Assembly: GCF_018904615.1 (NCBI RefSeq)
Contig: NZ_JADCNH010000034.1
Coordinates: forward strand, 1-43,351
DNA: 43,351 nt
Origin: Verticiella alkaliphila
Lineage (GTDB): Bacteria; Pseudomonadota; Gammaproteobacteria; Burkholderiales; Burkholderiaceae_B
Reading direction: 5' to 3'
Shown here one piece after another: positions 8,557-16,563 of this stretch. Numbering within the stretch: position 1 is the stretch's first letter; every line of letters begins with the position of its first letter. The position numbers and the translations under genes are program-made. Under the pieces are notes generated by a model that did no database searches, was not told where the DNA came from, and saw nothing but the letters and a program-made list of their open reading frames with translations.

Positions 8557-9360
8557 TCAGTTCATGCTGTTGCGGTAGTGGTGGCGATCCGTGCGGTACA
8601 GACCGCGACGGAATTCGACGGGACGCCCACCATAGGTAAAGGACACCCGATCCACCTGCATCAGCGGGGTGCCCACGGGCACCTGCAATACGTCGGCCGT
8701 GAGCGGCTCGGCCGCCACGGCACGCAATTTCTCGTCAGCCCGGATCATGCTCACGCCAAACCCGGCTTCGAAGAAGGCATACAGCGGCCCTTCGTTGCGC
8801 GCGAGACGCTCCTGAGTGAGCCCGCGAAAGAGCGCGCCCGGCAGCCAGATCTCGTCGAACACGGTCGGGATGTCGCCAAAGCTCAGCACCCGGCGGATGA
8901 GCACCGCGCTGTCGCCTGCGCGCAATTCCAGGCTACGGGCGACGTCCTGCGGGGCGCGCACGCGGCGGCACTCCAGGATGCGGCTCTGCGCCGGCGCAGG
9001 CTCCCCCTCGTCAGGGGCCAGACGCAGGAAACGATAGCGCACGCGCGCTTCATTGTGCGTGGCGACGAACGTGCCCTTGCCCTGACGGCGCAGCAGCACG
9101 CTTTCGGCCGCGAGCTCGTCGATGGCCTTGCGCACCGTGCCCTGGCTCACCTGAAAGCGCGCCGCAAGTTCGAGCTCGCTCGGGATGGATTCACCGGGCT
9201 TCCACTCGCCGCGATCCAGGCTCTGCACGAGCAGATCCTTGATCTGACGGTACAGCGGGCTGAAAGCCGCACCACCCGTGGCGAGCGCGCGTGCGGGGGC
9301 GCCGGACGCAGAAGCGTCGGAGGCACGAGGTGCGCGCACGGAAGGGTCGGAGCTGGCCAT
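8557..9360 (-). CDS. GntR-family regulator, HutC subfamily (HTH + UTRA)
   Basis: Cytoplasmic ligand-responsive transcription factor of 267 residues. After a low-complexity N-terminal tail (about 30 residues rich in Ala, Ser and Pro), the winged HTH contains PLYRQIKDLL, GESIPSELELAARFQVSQGT and VLLRRQGKGTFV. The C-terminal half fits the UTRA ligand-binding domain of HutC/FarR regulators. I chose the ATG giving MASSDPSVRA; a longer reading would run through the operator at 9413-9433. The gene is divergent from mdh and lies just upstream of the sdh operon. The palindrome in its own promoter region also occurs before acnB, so it probably controls itself, mdh and acnB. The ligand is unknown; a TCA-cycle or propionate metabolite is plausible. 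Confidence 0.9.
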   Translation of the reverse strand: MASSDPSVRAPRASDASASGAPARALATGGAAFSPLYRQIKDLLVQSLDRGEWKPGESIPSELELAARFQVSQGTVRKAIDELAAESVLLRRQGKGTFVATHNEARVRYRFLRLAPDEGEPAPAQSRILECRRVRAPQDVARSLELRAGDSAVLIRRVLSFGDIPTVFDEIWLPGALFRGLTQERLARNEGPLYAFFEAGFGVSMIRADEKLRAVAAEPLTADVLQVPVGTPLMQVDRVSFTYGGRPVEFRRGLYRTDRHHYRNSMN

Positions 9361-9412
9361 GGGCCGCGATTGTGTCACAGCAGGACATGACTGTCCAACT
9401 TCTGACAAAAGA

Positions 9413-9433
9413 TATCTTATATAAGATACAAGA
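9413..9433. promoter_or_regulatory. Probable GntR operator between gntR and mdh
   Basis: Contains the perfect 16-bp palindrome TATCTTATATAAGATA (9413-9428). The 19-bp element TCTTATATAAGATACAAGA (9415-9433) recurs with one change at 40483-40501 before acnB. It sits 3 bp upstream of the predicted mdh -35 element. The palindrome with a TATA centre is typical of HutC-type operators. Confidence 0.7.
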
Positions 9434-9436
9434 CCA

Positions 9437-9465
9437 TTGACGCTGTCCGCAGGGTTCACTATGAT
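9437..9465 (+). promoter_or_regulatory. Candidate sigma70 promoter of mdh
   Basis: TTGACG (9437-9442) and TATGAT (9460-9465) are separated by 17 bp. Each element matches the sigma70 consensus at five of six positions. The leader to the mdh ATG is then about 90 nt and contains a GC-rich inverted repeat. Confidence 0.6.
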
Positions 9466-9563
9466 GCCGACGCGGAGTTAAACTGCGCGGTCGGTCGTGG
9501 CGTCGCCGCCCGCTTCGGGCGCCCCACGCGGCGTTTTCCTTCGCACTCTTACCGGAGATATTC

Positions 9564-10552
9564 ATGTCCAAACCCGCCAAGCGCGTCGCCGTCACCGGCG
9601 CCGCCGGCCAGATCGGCTACGCACTGCTGTTTCGCATCGCTTCCGGCGAAATGCTCGGCAAGGACCAGCCCGTCATCCTGCAACTGCTCGAGATCCCCGA
9701 CGAGAAGGCGCAGAAGGCCCTGAAGGGCGTGATGATGGAACTCGAAGATTGCGCGTTCCCCCTGCTGGCCGGCATGTCCGCCCACAGCGATCCGCGCGAA
9801 GCCTTCAAGGATGCCGACGTGGCCCTGCTCGTGGGCGCCGCCCCCGCGGCCCCGGCATGGAGCGTAAGGACCTGCTCAAGGTCAATGCCCAGATCTTCAC
9901 GGCTCAGGGCAAGGCCCTGAACGACGTCGCCAGCCGCGACGTGAAGGTCCTGGTCGTGGGCAATCCGGCCAACACCAACGCCTACATCGCGATGAAGTCG
10001 GCCCCGGATCTGCCGGCCAAGAACTTCACCGCCATGCTGCGTCTGGACCACAACCGCGCTCTCTCGCAACTGTCCACCAAGGCCGGCGTGGCCGTGGCCG
10101 ACATCGAGAAGCTGGTCGTGTGGGGCAACCACTCGCCCACCATGTACCCGGACATCCGTTTCGGCTCGGTCAACGGCAAGGCGCTGAAGGACCTGGTCAA
10201 CGACGACGCCTGGAACAAGGACACCTTCATCCCCACCGTCGGCAAGCGCGGCGCGGCCATCATCGAAGCCCGTGGCCTGTCCTCGGCTGCCTCGGCCGCC
10301 AACGCTGCCATCGACCACGTGCGTGACTGGGTCCTCGGCTCCAACGGCAAGTGGGTCACGATGGGCATCCCGTCGGATGGCTCCTACGGCATCCCGGAAG
10401 GCATCATCTACGGCTTCCCCGTCACCACGCAGAACGGCGAGTACACGATGGTCAAGGACCTCGAGATCGACGCCTTCTCGCGCGAGCGCATGGATTTCAC
10501 GCTGAACGAGCTGCTCGAAGAGCGCGACGGCGTGAAGGACCTGCTCGGCTAA
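9564..10552 (+). CDS. mdh: Malate dehydrogenase, apparent frameshift
   Basis: NAD-dependent oxidation of malate to oxaloacetate. The N-terminal Rossmann motif [14 protein letters not shown] and the catalytic region ([14 protein letters not shown], containing the active-site His) identify the approximately 329-residue MDH type of betaproteobacteria. The frame breaks at 9839-9840. The first frame reads to ALLVGA and then goes out of register. Restoring one missing C gives [16 protein letters not shown], the conserved substrate-loop motif, and continues to the stop at 10552. With that base the product is 329 residues, the family length. Sequencing error is the likely cause because the rest of the gene is perfectly conserved. 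GGAG precedes the ATG. The gene is downstream of the GntR operator and followed by prpB. Confidence 0.93.
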
Positions 10553-10634
10553 GCCTGCCTGACGCCAAGGCTCCGCGCGGCGTCGCCGCGCGCGGGTGCG
10601 CCCCGGGCTCCGATCGTCATCGGGCCACCCGGGC

Positions 10635-10648
10635 GCCCCGGCCGGGGC
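10635..10648. repeat. GC palindrome in the mdh-prpB gap
   Basis: GCCCCGGCCGGGGC is a perfect 14-bp palindrome in the 150-bp gap between mdh and prpB. It could form a hairpin, but no T-run follows, so a terminator is not supported. Confidence 0.3.
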
Positions 10649-10702
10649 GGCAGCGGGCCCACCAAGGTTTGCTGCTTCATCACACCAACACCTGGAGACC
10701 CT

Positions 10703-11596
10703 ATGTCCCGCCCCGAATCCGCTGGCGCCCGCTTTCGCGCCGCCCTCGCTGCCGAGAAGCCTCTGCAGATCATCGGCGCCATCAACGCCAATCACGCCCT
10801 GCTCGCCAAGCGCGCCGGCTTTCGCGCCATCTACCTGTCCGGTGGCGGCGTGGCCGCGGGTTCCCTGGGCCTGCCCGATCTGGGCATCAACACGCTGGAC
10901 GACGTCCTGACCGACGTGCGCCGCATCACCGACGTGTGCGATACGCCGCTGCTGGTGGACATCGACACGGGCTTTGGGCCCTCGGCGTTCAACATCGCCC
11001 GCACCGTCAAGAGCCTCATCAATTTCGGCGCGGCCGCCTGCCACATCGAAGACCAGGTCGGCGCCAAGCGCTGCGGTCATCGCCCCGGCAAGGAAATCGT
11101 CTCCACGCAAGAGATGGCCGACCGCGTGCGCGCTGCTGCGGATGCCCGCACCGATTCGGATTTCTTCATCATCGCCCGCACGGATGCCATTGCCTCGCAC
11201 GGCGTGGATGCCGCCATCGAGCGCTCGCTCGCGTGCGTGGAAGCCGGTGCCGACGCGATCTTCGCCGAAGCCGCCTACGATCTGCCCACCTACGAGCGGT
11301 TCGTGAAGGAAGTGAAAGTGCCCGTGCTCGCCAACATCACCGAGTTCGGCAAGACGCCGCTCTTCTCGGTGGACGAGCTGAGCAGCGTGGGCGTGGGCAT
11401 GGTGCTCTACCCGCTCTCGGCCTTCCGCGCCATGAACAAGGCCGCCGAGAACGTCTACACGGCCATCCGCCGCGATGGTCACCAGAAGAACGTCATCGAC
11501 CAGATGCAGACGCGCGAAGAACTCTACGATCGCATCGGCTACCACGAGTTCGAATCGCGCCTGGACGCGCTGTTCGAGCAATCCAAGGGCAAGTGA
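10703..11596 (+). CDS. prpB: 2-methylisocitrate lyase
   Basis: Cleaves 2-methylisocitrate to pyruvate and succinate, the last step of the methylcitrate cycle for propionate use. The 297-residue protein belongs to the ICL/PEP mutase superfamily. The signature KRCGH is at residues 122-126 ([11 protein letters not shown]), with Cys124 as the catalytic base. The segment LVDIDTGFG supplies metal-binding aspartates. GGAG lies just upstream of the ATG. prpB is physically separated from prpC-acnD-prpF by an insert and by the regulator gene, so it must be transcribed from its own or the mdh promoter. Confidence 0.96.
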   Translation: MSRPESAGARFRAALAAEKPLQIIGAINANHALLAKRAGFRAIYLSGGGVAAGSLGLPDLGINTLDDVLTDVRRITDVCDTPLLVDIDTGFGPSAFNIARTVKSLINFGAAACHIEDQVGAKRCGHRPGKEIVSTQEMADRVRAAADARTDSDFFIIARTDAIASHGVDAAIERSLACVEAGADAIFAEAAYDLPTYERFVKEVKVPVLANITEFGKTPLFSVDELSSVGVGMVLYPLSAFRAMNKAAENVYTAIRRDGHQKNVIDQMQTREELYDRIGYHEFESRLDALFEQSKGK

Positions 11597-12004
11597 TGTC
11601 CACCGGGCGGCCGCCCGGCTGCCCCCACCGCCCCGGGTCCTGACGACGTTGGGCCCGCGGCGTAGGGCGCGAATGCGCTCAGGTGCCCGTTCGCCTGCGA
11701 AATTCAGTACCGCCTCACTTGAGGACGTGATAGATGATGACTTTTGGCCGCGTTGCGCGAAGTGGCGAAACCTACGGTCCATCATGATCAGACTCTGCAG
11801 GCACACAGAGTTTCCCAAGCTCTTGCCATCCCGACACGTAGATAGCTGCGTCTTTTGCCCTCGTCGACCGAATCAGCCCTGATTGCGCGGTGTCGCTGAC
11901 GGCGACAAATCCCGCCGCTCAGCAGAGACGGACACACTGGAAAGGGAACCCAAGAGCACAGGATAAAGGTATGACCATTATGCCTGCGTCACTGCCGCTA
12001 TGGG
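11597..12004. other. Non-coding left edge of the inserted segment
   Basis: No convincing gene is present. Near the prpB stop is the 16-bp palindrome CCGGGCGGCCGCCCGG (11603-11618), which could form a hairpin but has no T-run. A diverged copy of the prp-regulator 3' end follows at 11653-11705. From about 11720 the base composition becomes clearly less GC-rich and stays so to about 13680. The reading frames here are short and unlike proteins. Confidence 0.6.
11653..11705 (-). repeat. Diverged remnant of the prp-regulator 3' end (direct repeat copy 1)
   Basis: Matches 13745-13795 at 43 of 51 aligned positions, with one 2-base gap (hand alignment). On the minus strand it encodes QANGHLSAFAPYAAG, against QANENVSAFAPYAVG at the end of the intact regulator. 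Several of the differences fall at third codon positions, so this copy looks as if it comes from a related allele rather than from random decay. It has lost the upstream frame. Confidence 0.75.
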
Positions 12005-12340
12005 CTAGCCGAAGACTCTGAGCACAGTTTGGAAACGGTCGTTGTCGGCCGCTATGGCAACAAAGAGCGAACACGTCGCTACCACTACAGCAACCACCGT
12101 CAGCCACTCCATCCTTCTTTGTGCTCGAAGGCTTTCACGCACCGCCAGCACGCCCGAAAGCTGCTCCGAATAATCCCTCAGAGCGCGTTCCTCATCAACG
12201 ACACTTGCAGCCAAGAATCGAGTCCGCCCCTGAAGAAACTTCGCCAAGCTTCGGTCAGCCGATTTGCTGTCCCAATTCGGTGAGGAGAAACCCGCACATT
12301 CAGTCTGATAGTAGATAGTCTGCTTAGCTCGTTCTAGCAA
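12005..12340 (-). CDS. Unknown protein with C-terminal membrane segment; probably the C-terminal part of the preceding gene
   Basis: The frame encodes 111 residues from a TTG codon, with no good ribosome-binding site. It has a charged coiled-coil-like stretch, RTRFLAASVVDEERALRDY, and then one membrane helix near the C-terminus (MEWLTVVAVVVATCSLFVAI). The same frame stays open upstream past the stop codon of the 384-residue neighbour, reading FFDRSLGTPAVAAE. It lies in the -1 frame relative to that neighbour. Adding one T to the T6 run at 12377-12382 would join both into one protein of 504 residues. I infer a single gene broken by an indel or joined by programmed frameshifting. Codon use and composition differ from the surrounding housekeeping genes. 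Confidence 0.5.
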   Translation of the reverse strand: MLERAKQTIYYQTECAGFSSPNWDSKSADRSLAKFLQGRTRFLAASVVDEERALRDYSEQLSGVLAVRESLRAQRRMEWLTVVAVVVATCSLFVAIAADNDRFQTVLRVFG

Positions 12341-12363
12341 CTCAGCAGCGACAGCAGGGGTAC

Positions 12364-13518
12364 CTAATGATCGATCAAAAAAGCCTGTATTTTGTCCAAC
12401 GCGCTAGAGGGATTTCGTCGGCCAGCCCCATGCATTGCGAATTCTGAGCGGCTAATTTTCAAGTCTTTGGACACCTCTTTGAGAAAGGCTATCGCTGCAT
12501 GGTTTACCAAAATGCCATCTAGGGCCTCATGGCCGAAGTTTGCATAAGCGCGCGCACTGCGCTCTCCCCAAATACGCAAAATTTCATCCGGAACCTGTGA
12601 GGTACAAAGGTTAACGAGCAAATGATTGCTATCTTCTATCCAGGGGGCTGACTCAGCAGCGAAATGAAGGCCGGGGTGCGCCTGGTGGGTCCACACATCA
12701 AATTTCGATGGATAGCCGAAGAGGCGCCTCCAATCTCTGGGAATATTTTCGGCGTCGAGTAAGTTAGTGAATTGCGTCGACACTAGCTCTGCGGTTGGCA
12801 AGCGATCAGAAGGAAGCTTAGAAAAGAACCCCGGCAGATGCTCTCTAAACCAATTGTAAGCTACAAATCTCAGATCACCCCGAGCTTTCCTCAGGGCACG
12901 AGATTTTAAGTTCTCTGGATTCAAGATGAAAACAGAAGTCGCCCCTCTCCTTCTTTCCCTTTGCGACGTTCGATCCCTAAGAAGCTCGCATTCGTAGACC
13001 CGCGCCAACTCTTCTTTAAGAACGAAACCGATAAGCAAGCACGTAAGAGAGGGCGTTAATTGAAAGATGCGAACCAATAGATAATCCACTCCATTTGGAA
13101 TGACCGCATGATTACCTACGCCGATAAACCTTTTCGCCCGACCCTCGTCGGATACATGCCCGACGTTGTACCAAGCGCCCGCGGCACCGTAGTTGCGTTG
13201 CTGGCGTATCCAGTGGTGGGCCCCCTCTTCTGCAGGTCGCCCGAACCCTGCAGTCCAGTTAAGACGATCAAGGCGCTCGTAAAGATTGTCGACCTCTCTT
13301 GGCCCATATAGCTCCATTCCCCAGATCACGGCAGCACGCAGGCACTCACCTTCTGGAACGCGCGAGAACTCGTTGTGCTTACGGTCGATTTCGTCGAAGT
13401 CGACGGCATCGTGCTCACAGAGAGCAGGAATAAAATTCGGTAATAATAGGTGCGCTTGCCAGTGCAGCTTTCTTTTAAAACGCCGCAACAAACTCGAATC
13501 CGAATTACTGAACTTCAT
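12364..13518 (-). CDS. Unknown protein, 384 residues, in a lower-GC insert
   Basis: I do not recognise the family. The protein is soluble-looking, rich in Trp and charged residues, with recognisable segments IWGMELYGPREVDNLYERL, WIRQQRNYGAAGAWYN and LTPSLTCLLIGFVLKEEL. It has no signal peptide and no obvious nuclease or NTPase motif. Its ATG directly follows the stop of a 30-residue reading frame in the same frame, with CGGAG upstream. It ends 24 bp before the 111-residue frame, which is probably its true C-terminus and would provide a membrane anchor. Lower GC, an isolated position inside a metabolic locus and flanking repeats all suggest horizontal acquisition. An accessory or defence role is possible but unproven. 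Confidence 0.7.
   Translation of the reverse strand: MKFSNSDSSLLRRFKRKLHWQAHLLLPNFIPALCEHDAVDFDEIDRKHNEFSRVPEGECLRAAVIWGMELYGPREVDNLYERLDRLNWTAGFGRPAEEGAHHWIRQQRNYGAAGAWYNVGHVSDEGRAKRFIGVGNHAVIPNGVDYLLVRIFQLTPSLTCLLIGFVLKEELARVYECELLRDRTSQRERRRGATSVFILNPENLKSRALRKARGDLRFVAYNWFREHLPGFFSKLPSDRLPTAELVSTQFTNLLDAENIPRDWRRLFGYPSKFDVWTHQAHPGLHFAAESAPWIEDSNHLLVNLCTSQVPDEILRIWGERSARAYANFGHEALDGILVNHAAIAFLKEVSKDLKISRSEFAMHGAGRRNPSSALDKIQAFLIDH
12376..12382 (-). promoter_or_regulatory. Slippery heptamer T TTT TTG at the frame junction
   Basis: In the frame of the 384-residue gene the codons read GCT TTT TTG. This is a classical -1 slippery heptamer, and the -1 frame leads straight into the 111-residue frame. 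A one-base sequencing loss in the T run explains the same picture, so function is uncertain. Confidence 0.3.
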
Positions 13519-13611
13519 TTATTTCGACTCCGTGCGCCCGCCGAAATCTCCGATTTCCAGCGAGTGAATCAATCTCAAAGATCGACACCCAAGCGAACTT
13601 CCATGCTTCAT
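13519..13611 (-). CDS. Possible 30-residue leader peptide upstream of the unknown gene
   Basis: The ATG at 13611 is preceded by a strong GGAGG (13618-13622 on the opposite strand) with 6-nt spacing, better than any other start in this insert. The frame encodes a short basic peptide, MKHGSSLGCRSLRL to GGRTESK, then TAA. The next codon is the ATG of the 384-residue gene, in the same frame. It may couple translation, or it may be the original N-terminus cut by a stop codon. No homology is recognised. Confidence 0.4.
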   Translation of the reverse strand: MKHGSSLGCRSLRLIHSLEIGDFGGRTESK

Positions 13612-13741
13612 TAGCAACCTCCGCCTTTCCATAGGAACAATTGGTCGCCGCGATTCAGACACTATAAGACTAAGAGGCCATTCGCATCCAACTCGGCATT
13701 TAGCATAGGACGGTTGTGGGGAACAGGCGCACGCCGCGCGC

Positions 13742-15202
13742 TCAGCCCACGGCATAAGGCGCGAACGCGCTCACGTTTTCGTTCGCCTGCAATTCCCGCC
13801 CCACATACGGAAACGCCCGCTGCGGACACGCCAGCCGCTCGCACACGCGACAGCCCATGCCGATGGGCGTCGGCACGTCGGGATCCGTGAGATCCAATCC
13901 CTTCGCATAGATCAGCCGGTGCGCATCAGCCACATCGCAACCCAACGCCACGGCGAACGTCTGGCTCGGTTGACCAAAGCCCGTGGAGGGCCGCGCCACC
14001 GTGCGTGCCACCCAGAGGTAGGTGCGACCATCCGGCATGCGCGCCAGCTGCCGCAGGATGCGGCCCGGGTGCGAGAAGGCCTCGTAGACGTTCCAGAGCG
14101 GACAGGTGCCGCCCACGCGTGAGAAGTGGAAATGTGCCGCTGATTGGCGCTTGGACACGTTGCCCGCGCGATCCACACGGATGAAGAAGAACGGCACGCC
14201 CTGCCCTGGCGGGCGCTGCATGGTGCTCAGGCGGTGGCACACCGTCTCGAAACTCACGCCGAACTGCGCGGCGAGGCGGTCGATGTCGTAGCGCAGCGTC
14301 TTGGCTGTGGCCAGAAAGCGCCCTGCGGGCAGGATCAGGGCTGCGGCAAAGTGGTTGGCGAGGCCGACGCGCACCAGGCGGCGCACCGGCTCGGCGGAAA
14401 AGCGTGGCGCATCGGCCATGCGGTCCAGCGTGTCGCCACACTCCAGGAAGGCCAGTTGCACCGCCAGCTGGAAGGCCTGCTGGCCCGGCTCCAGCAGTGG
14501 CGAGACCGCCAACTGCCGCGTGGCGGGATCGAAGCGGCGCCGCACCTCGGTGTCCGGCGGCAACAGCACGAGCGTGATGCCATGTCGCTCGCGCAGGCGC
14601 TGAGCAAGCTTGGGCAGCACCTCGGCGGGCGGCAGCCCGGTCAATCCCCAGGCCGCATGGCACTGCTCCGCCTGCCCGTCGAGCTCGGCGAAGTGGTTGT
14701 GATGCGTGAAGAAGAAGTCGCGCGCTTCCTCGTAGGGCTGGGCGCGCATGGGCATGGTGACGCGGCCATCCTGCTCCGCATCCCCTGCCCGGTCCGAAAG
14801 ATCTGCTACGGTCTCCAGACGATCGACTGCCTCCCGGTGCCGCCGGTGCAGCTGGATCAGCGCCCGCCCCACCGCCGGCATGCTGGCCGCGATCTCGCGG
14901 ATCTCTGCGAGCGAGATGCGGGCGTCATCGTGGCCGCCCACCGCCGAGGCCGGCATGGTGGCCGCCACTTCGCGCAACGCGGCCACCATACGGGCTTCCT
15001 CGTCGTCCGAGAAGGCCTGCGCATCCACGCCGAAGACTTCGCCCAAACGCAGGAGCACCGGCATGGTGAGCGGCCGGTGATTCTGCTCAAGCTGGTTGAG
15101 ATAGCTGGCCGACAGGCCGAGCGTGCGCGCGAGCGCCGCCTGGGTGAGGTTGTGCTCCTCGCGCAGACGGCGCAGCCGCATGCCCATGAACACCTTGCGC
15201 AT
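13742..15202 (-). CDS. Short-chain fatty acyl regulator (XRE HTH, ScfR/RamB type) of the prp locus
   Basis: Transcription factor of 486 residues. An XRE/Cro helix-turn-helix lies at about residues 8-60 (LRRLREEHNLTQAALARTLGLSASYLNQLEQN). The middle part fits the IrrE/DUF955-like domain, and the C-terminal domain contains GCRVCERLACPQRAFP, the cysteine signature of short-chain acyl-CoA regulators such as RamB and the PrpR of actinobacteria. This is not the sigma54-dependent PrpR of enterics. It is divergent from prpC, and the 183-bp gap holds a cluster of TTGCGAA/TTCGCAA boxes that it probably binds. Its 3' end borders the inserted segment and is duplicated at 11653. The start is the first ATG; Met6 or Met8 are alternatives. 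Confidence 0.9.
   Translation of the reverse strand: MRKVFMGMRLRRLREEHNLTQAALARTLGLSASYLNQLEQNHRPLTMPVLLRLGEVFGVDAQAFSDDEEARMVAALREVAATMPASAVGGHDDARISLAEIREIAASMPAVGRALIQLHRRHREAVDRLETVADLSDRAGDAEQDGRVTMPMRAQPYEEARDFFFTHHNHFAELDGQAEQCHAAWGLTGLPPAEVLPKLAQRLRERHGITLVLLPPDTEVRRRFDPATRQLAVSPLLEPGQQAFQLAVQLAFLECGDTLDRMADAPRFSAEPVRRLVRVGLANHFAAALILPAGRFLATAKTLRYDIDRLAAQFGVSFETVCHRLSTMQRPPGQGVPFFFIRVDRAGNVSKRQSAAHFHFSRVGGTCPLWNVYEAFSHPGRILRQLARMPDGRTYLWVARTVARPSTGFGQPSQTFAVALGCDVADAHRLIYAKGLDLTDPDVPTPIGMGCRVCERLACPQRAFPYVGRELQANENVSAFAPYAVG
13745..13795 (-). repeat. Direct repeat copy 2, within the regulator 3' end
   Basis: Functional copy of the repeat also seen at 11653-11705, in the same orientation. 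It covers the last 16 or so codons of the regulator. The two copies bracket about 2.0 kb of low-GC DNA, like attachment-site copies of an element integrated at a gene 3' end. Confidence 0.75.
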
Positions 15203-15214
15203 GACAAAACCAGG

Positions 15215-15284
15215 TTGCGAATGTCAGCTCGCAGGATATTCGCAAACTTCGCAACCGGCAAACGCGGCCTTTGCGAATGTTCGC
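15215..15284. promoter_or_regulatory. Operator cluster between the prp regulator and prpC
   Basis: Exact heptamers TTGCGAA at 15215-15221 and 15271-15277, and the inverse TTCGCAA at 15239-15245 and 15248-15254. The last TTGCGAA is followed by TTCGC, giving the near-palindrome GCGAATGTTCGC (15273-15284). A weaker half, TGCGAA, is at 15323-15328. RamB-type regulators bind boxes of this kind, so both divergent genes are probably controlled here. Confidence 0.65.
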
Positions 15285-15385
15285 CTCGTTGGCCGTGACA
15301 GCACTGGACCCCTTGCGTAGACTGCGAATCCTGCCTGCCCTGCTATCGTCAGGGTGAACGACAACACCGATCAGGAGACCAGACC

Positions 15386-16540
15386 ATGAGCGACACCCCC
15401 ACGACGACCGGCTTCAAGCCCAAGAAATCCGTTGCCCTCTCCGGCGTGGTCGCGGGCAACACCGCCTTGTGTACGGTGGGCCGCAGCGGCAACGATCTGC
15501 ACTACCGCGGCTACGACATCCTGGACATCGCCAAGACGAGCGAATTCGAAGAGATTGCCTACCTGCTGGTGCACGAGAAGCTGCCGACGGCCGCTGAACT
15601 GACCGCCTACAAGGCCAAGCTCAAGGCCTTGCGTGGCCTGCCCGCGCAGCTGCGCGCCGTGCTCGAGACCCTGCCGGCCGCGAGCCACCCGATGGACGTG
15701 ATGCGCACCGCCGTGTCCGTGCTGGGCTGCGTGCTGCCCGAGAAGGAAGACCACAACATCCCCGGCGCGCGCGACATCGCCGACCGCCTGATGGCAAGCC
15801 TGGGCCCCGCCCTGCTCTACTGGTATCACTACGCCTTCAACGGCAAGCGCATCGAGATCGAGACGGACGACGACAGCATCGGCGGCCACTTCCTGCACCT
15901 GCTGCACGGCCAGAAGCCGTCGGACGAGTGGGTCAAGGCGATGCACATCTCGCTCATCCTCTACGCCGAGCACGAGTTCAATGCGTCCACCTTCACGAGC
16001 CGCGTCGTGGCGGGTACGGGCTCGGACATCTACTCGGCCATCACCGGCGGCATCGGCGCCCTGCGCGGCCCGAAGCACGGCGGCGCCAATGAAGTCGCCC
16101 TGGAGATCCAGCAGCGCTACGCCACGCCGGACGAAGCCGAAGCCGACATCCGTCGCCGCGTCGAAGCCAAGGAAGTCGTGATCGGCTTTGGCCACCCGGT
16201 CTACACCGTGAGCGATCCTCGCAACGTCGTCATCAAAGAGGTGGCGCACAAGCTTGCGAAGGCGCAGCGCAACACCAAGATGTACGACATTGCCGAGCGC
16301 CTGGAATCGGTGATGTGGGAAGTGAAGAAGATGTTCCCGAACCTGGACTGGTTCTCGGCCGTGAGCTATCACCTGATGGGCGTGCCCACCGCCATGTTCA
16401 CGCCGCTTTTCGTGATCGCGCGCACCGCCGGCTGGTCCGCCCACGTGATCGAGCAGCGCATCGACAACAAGATCATCCGCCCCACGGCCAACTACACCGG
16501 CCCGGAAGACCAGAAGTTCGTGCCGATCAGCAAGCGCTGA
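15386..16540 (+). CDS. prpC: 2-methylcitrate synthase
   Basis: Condenses propionyl-CoA with oxaloacetate. The 384-residue length and the motif [14 protein letters not shown] (His270) separate it from the longer GltA. Other active-site segments are [10 protein letters not shown] and [10 protein letters not shown] (His231). AGGAG precedes the ATG. It is the first gene of prpC-acnD-prpF, divergent from the ScfR-type regulator and downstream of the operator cluster. The next ATG (acnD) follows 23 bp after the stop, so the three genes form one operon. Confidence 0.97.
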   Translation: MSDTPTTTGFKPKKSVALSGVVAGNTALCTVGRSGNDLHYRGYDILDIAKTSEFEEIAYLLVHEKLPTAAELTAYKAKLKALRGLPAQLRAVLETLPAASHPMDVMRTAVSVLGCVLPEKEDHNIPGARDIADRLMASLGPALLYWYHYAFNGKRIEIETDDDSIGGHFLHLLHGQKPSDEWVKAMHISLILYAEHEFNASTFTSRVVAGTGSDIYSAITGGIGALRGPKHGGANEVALEIQQRYATPDEAEADIRRRVEAKEVVIGFGHPVYTVSDPRNVVIKEVAHKLAKAQRNTKMYDIAERLESVMWEVKKMFPNLDWFSAVSYHLMGVPTAMFTPLFVIARTAGWSAHVIEQRIDNKIIRPTANYTGPEDQKFVPISKR

Positions 16541-16563
16541 GCAGGCCTGCGGACGCCATCGCC

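Noticed and set aside
10635-10648. GC palindrome after mdh as a terminator
   Set aside because: No T-run follows on either strand, and prpB lies directly downstream and may be co-transcribed.
9617-11818. Open frame of 733 codons on the minus strand
   Set aside because: Antisense to mdh and prpB, both firmly identified on the plus strand.
12029-12318. Small plus-strand frames in the insert
   Set aside because: They oppose the minus-strand frame with a clear membrane helix, and lack ribosome sites and protein-like composition.
12376-12382. Programmed frameshifting as the firm explanation for the split unknown gene
   Set aside because: Four other genes in the window show single-base indels, so a lost T is at least as likely; kept only as a possibility.
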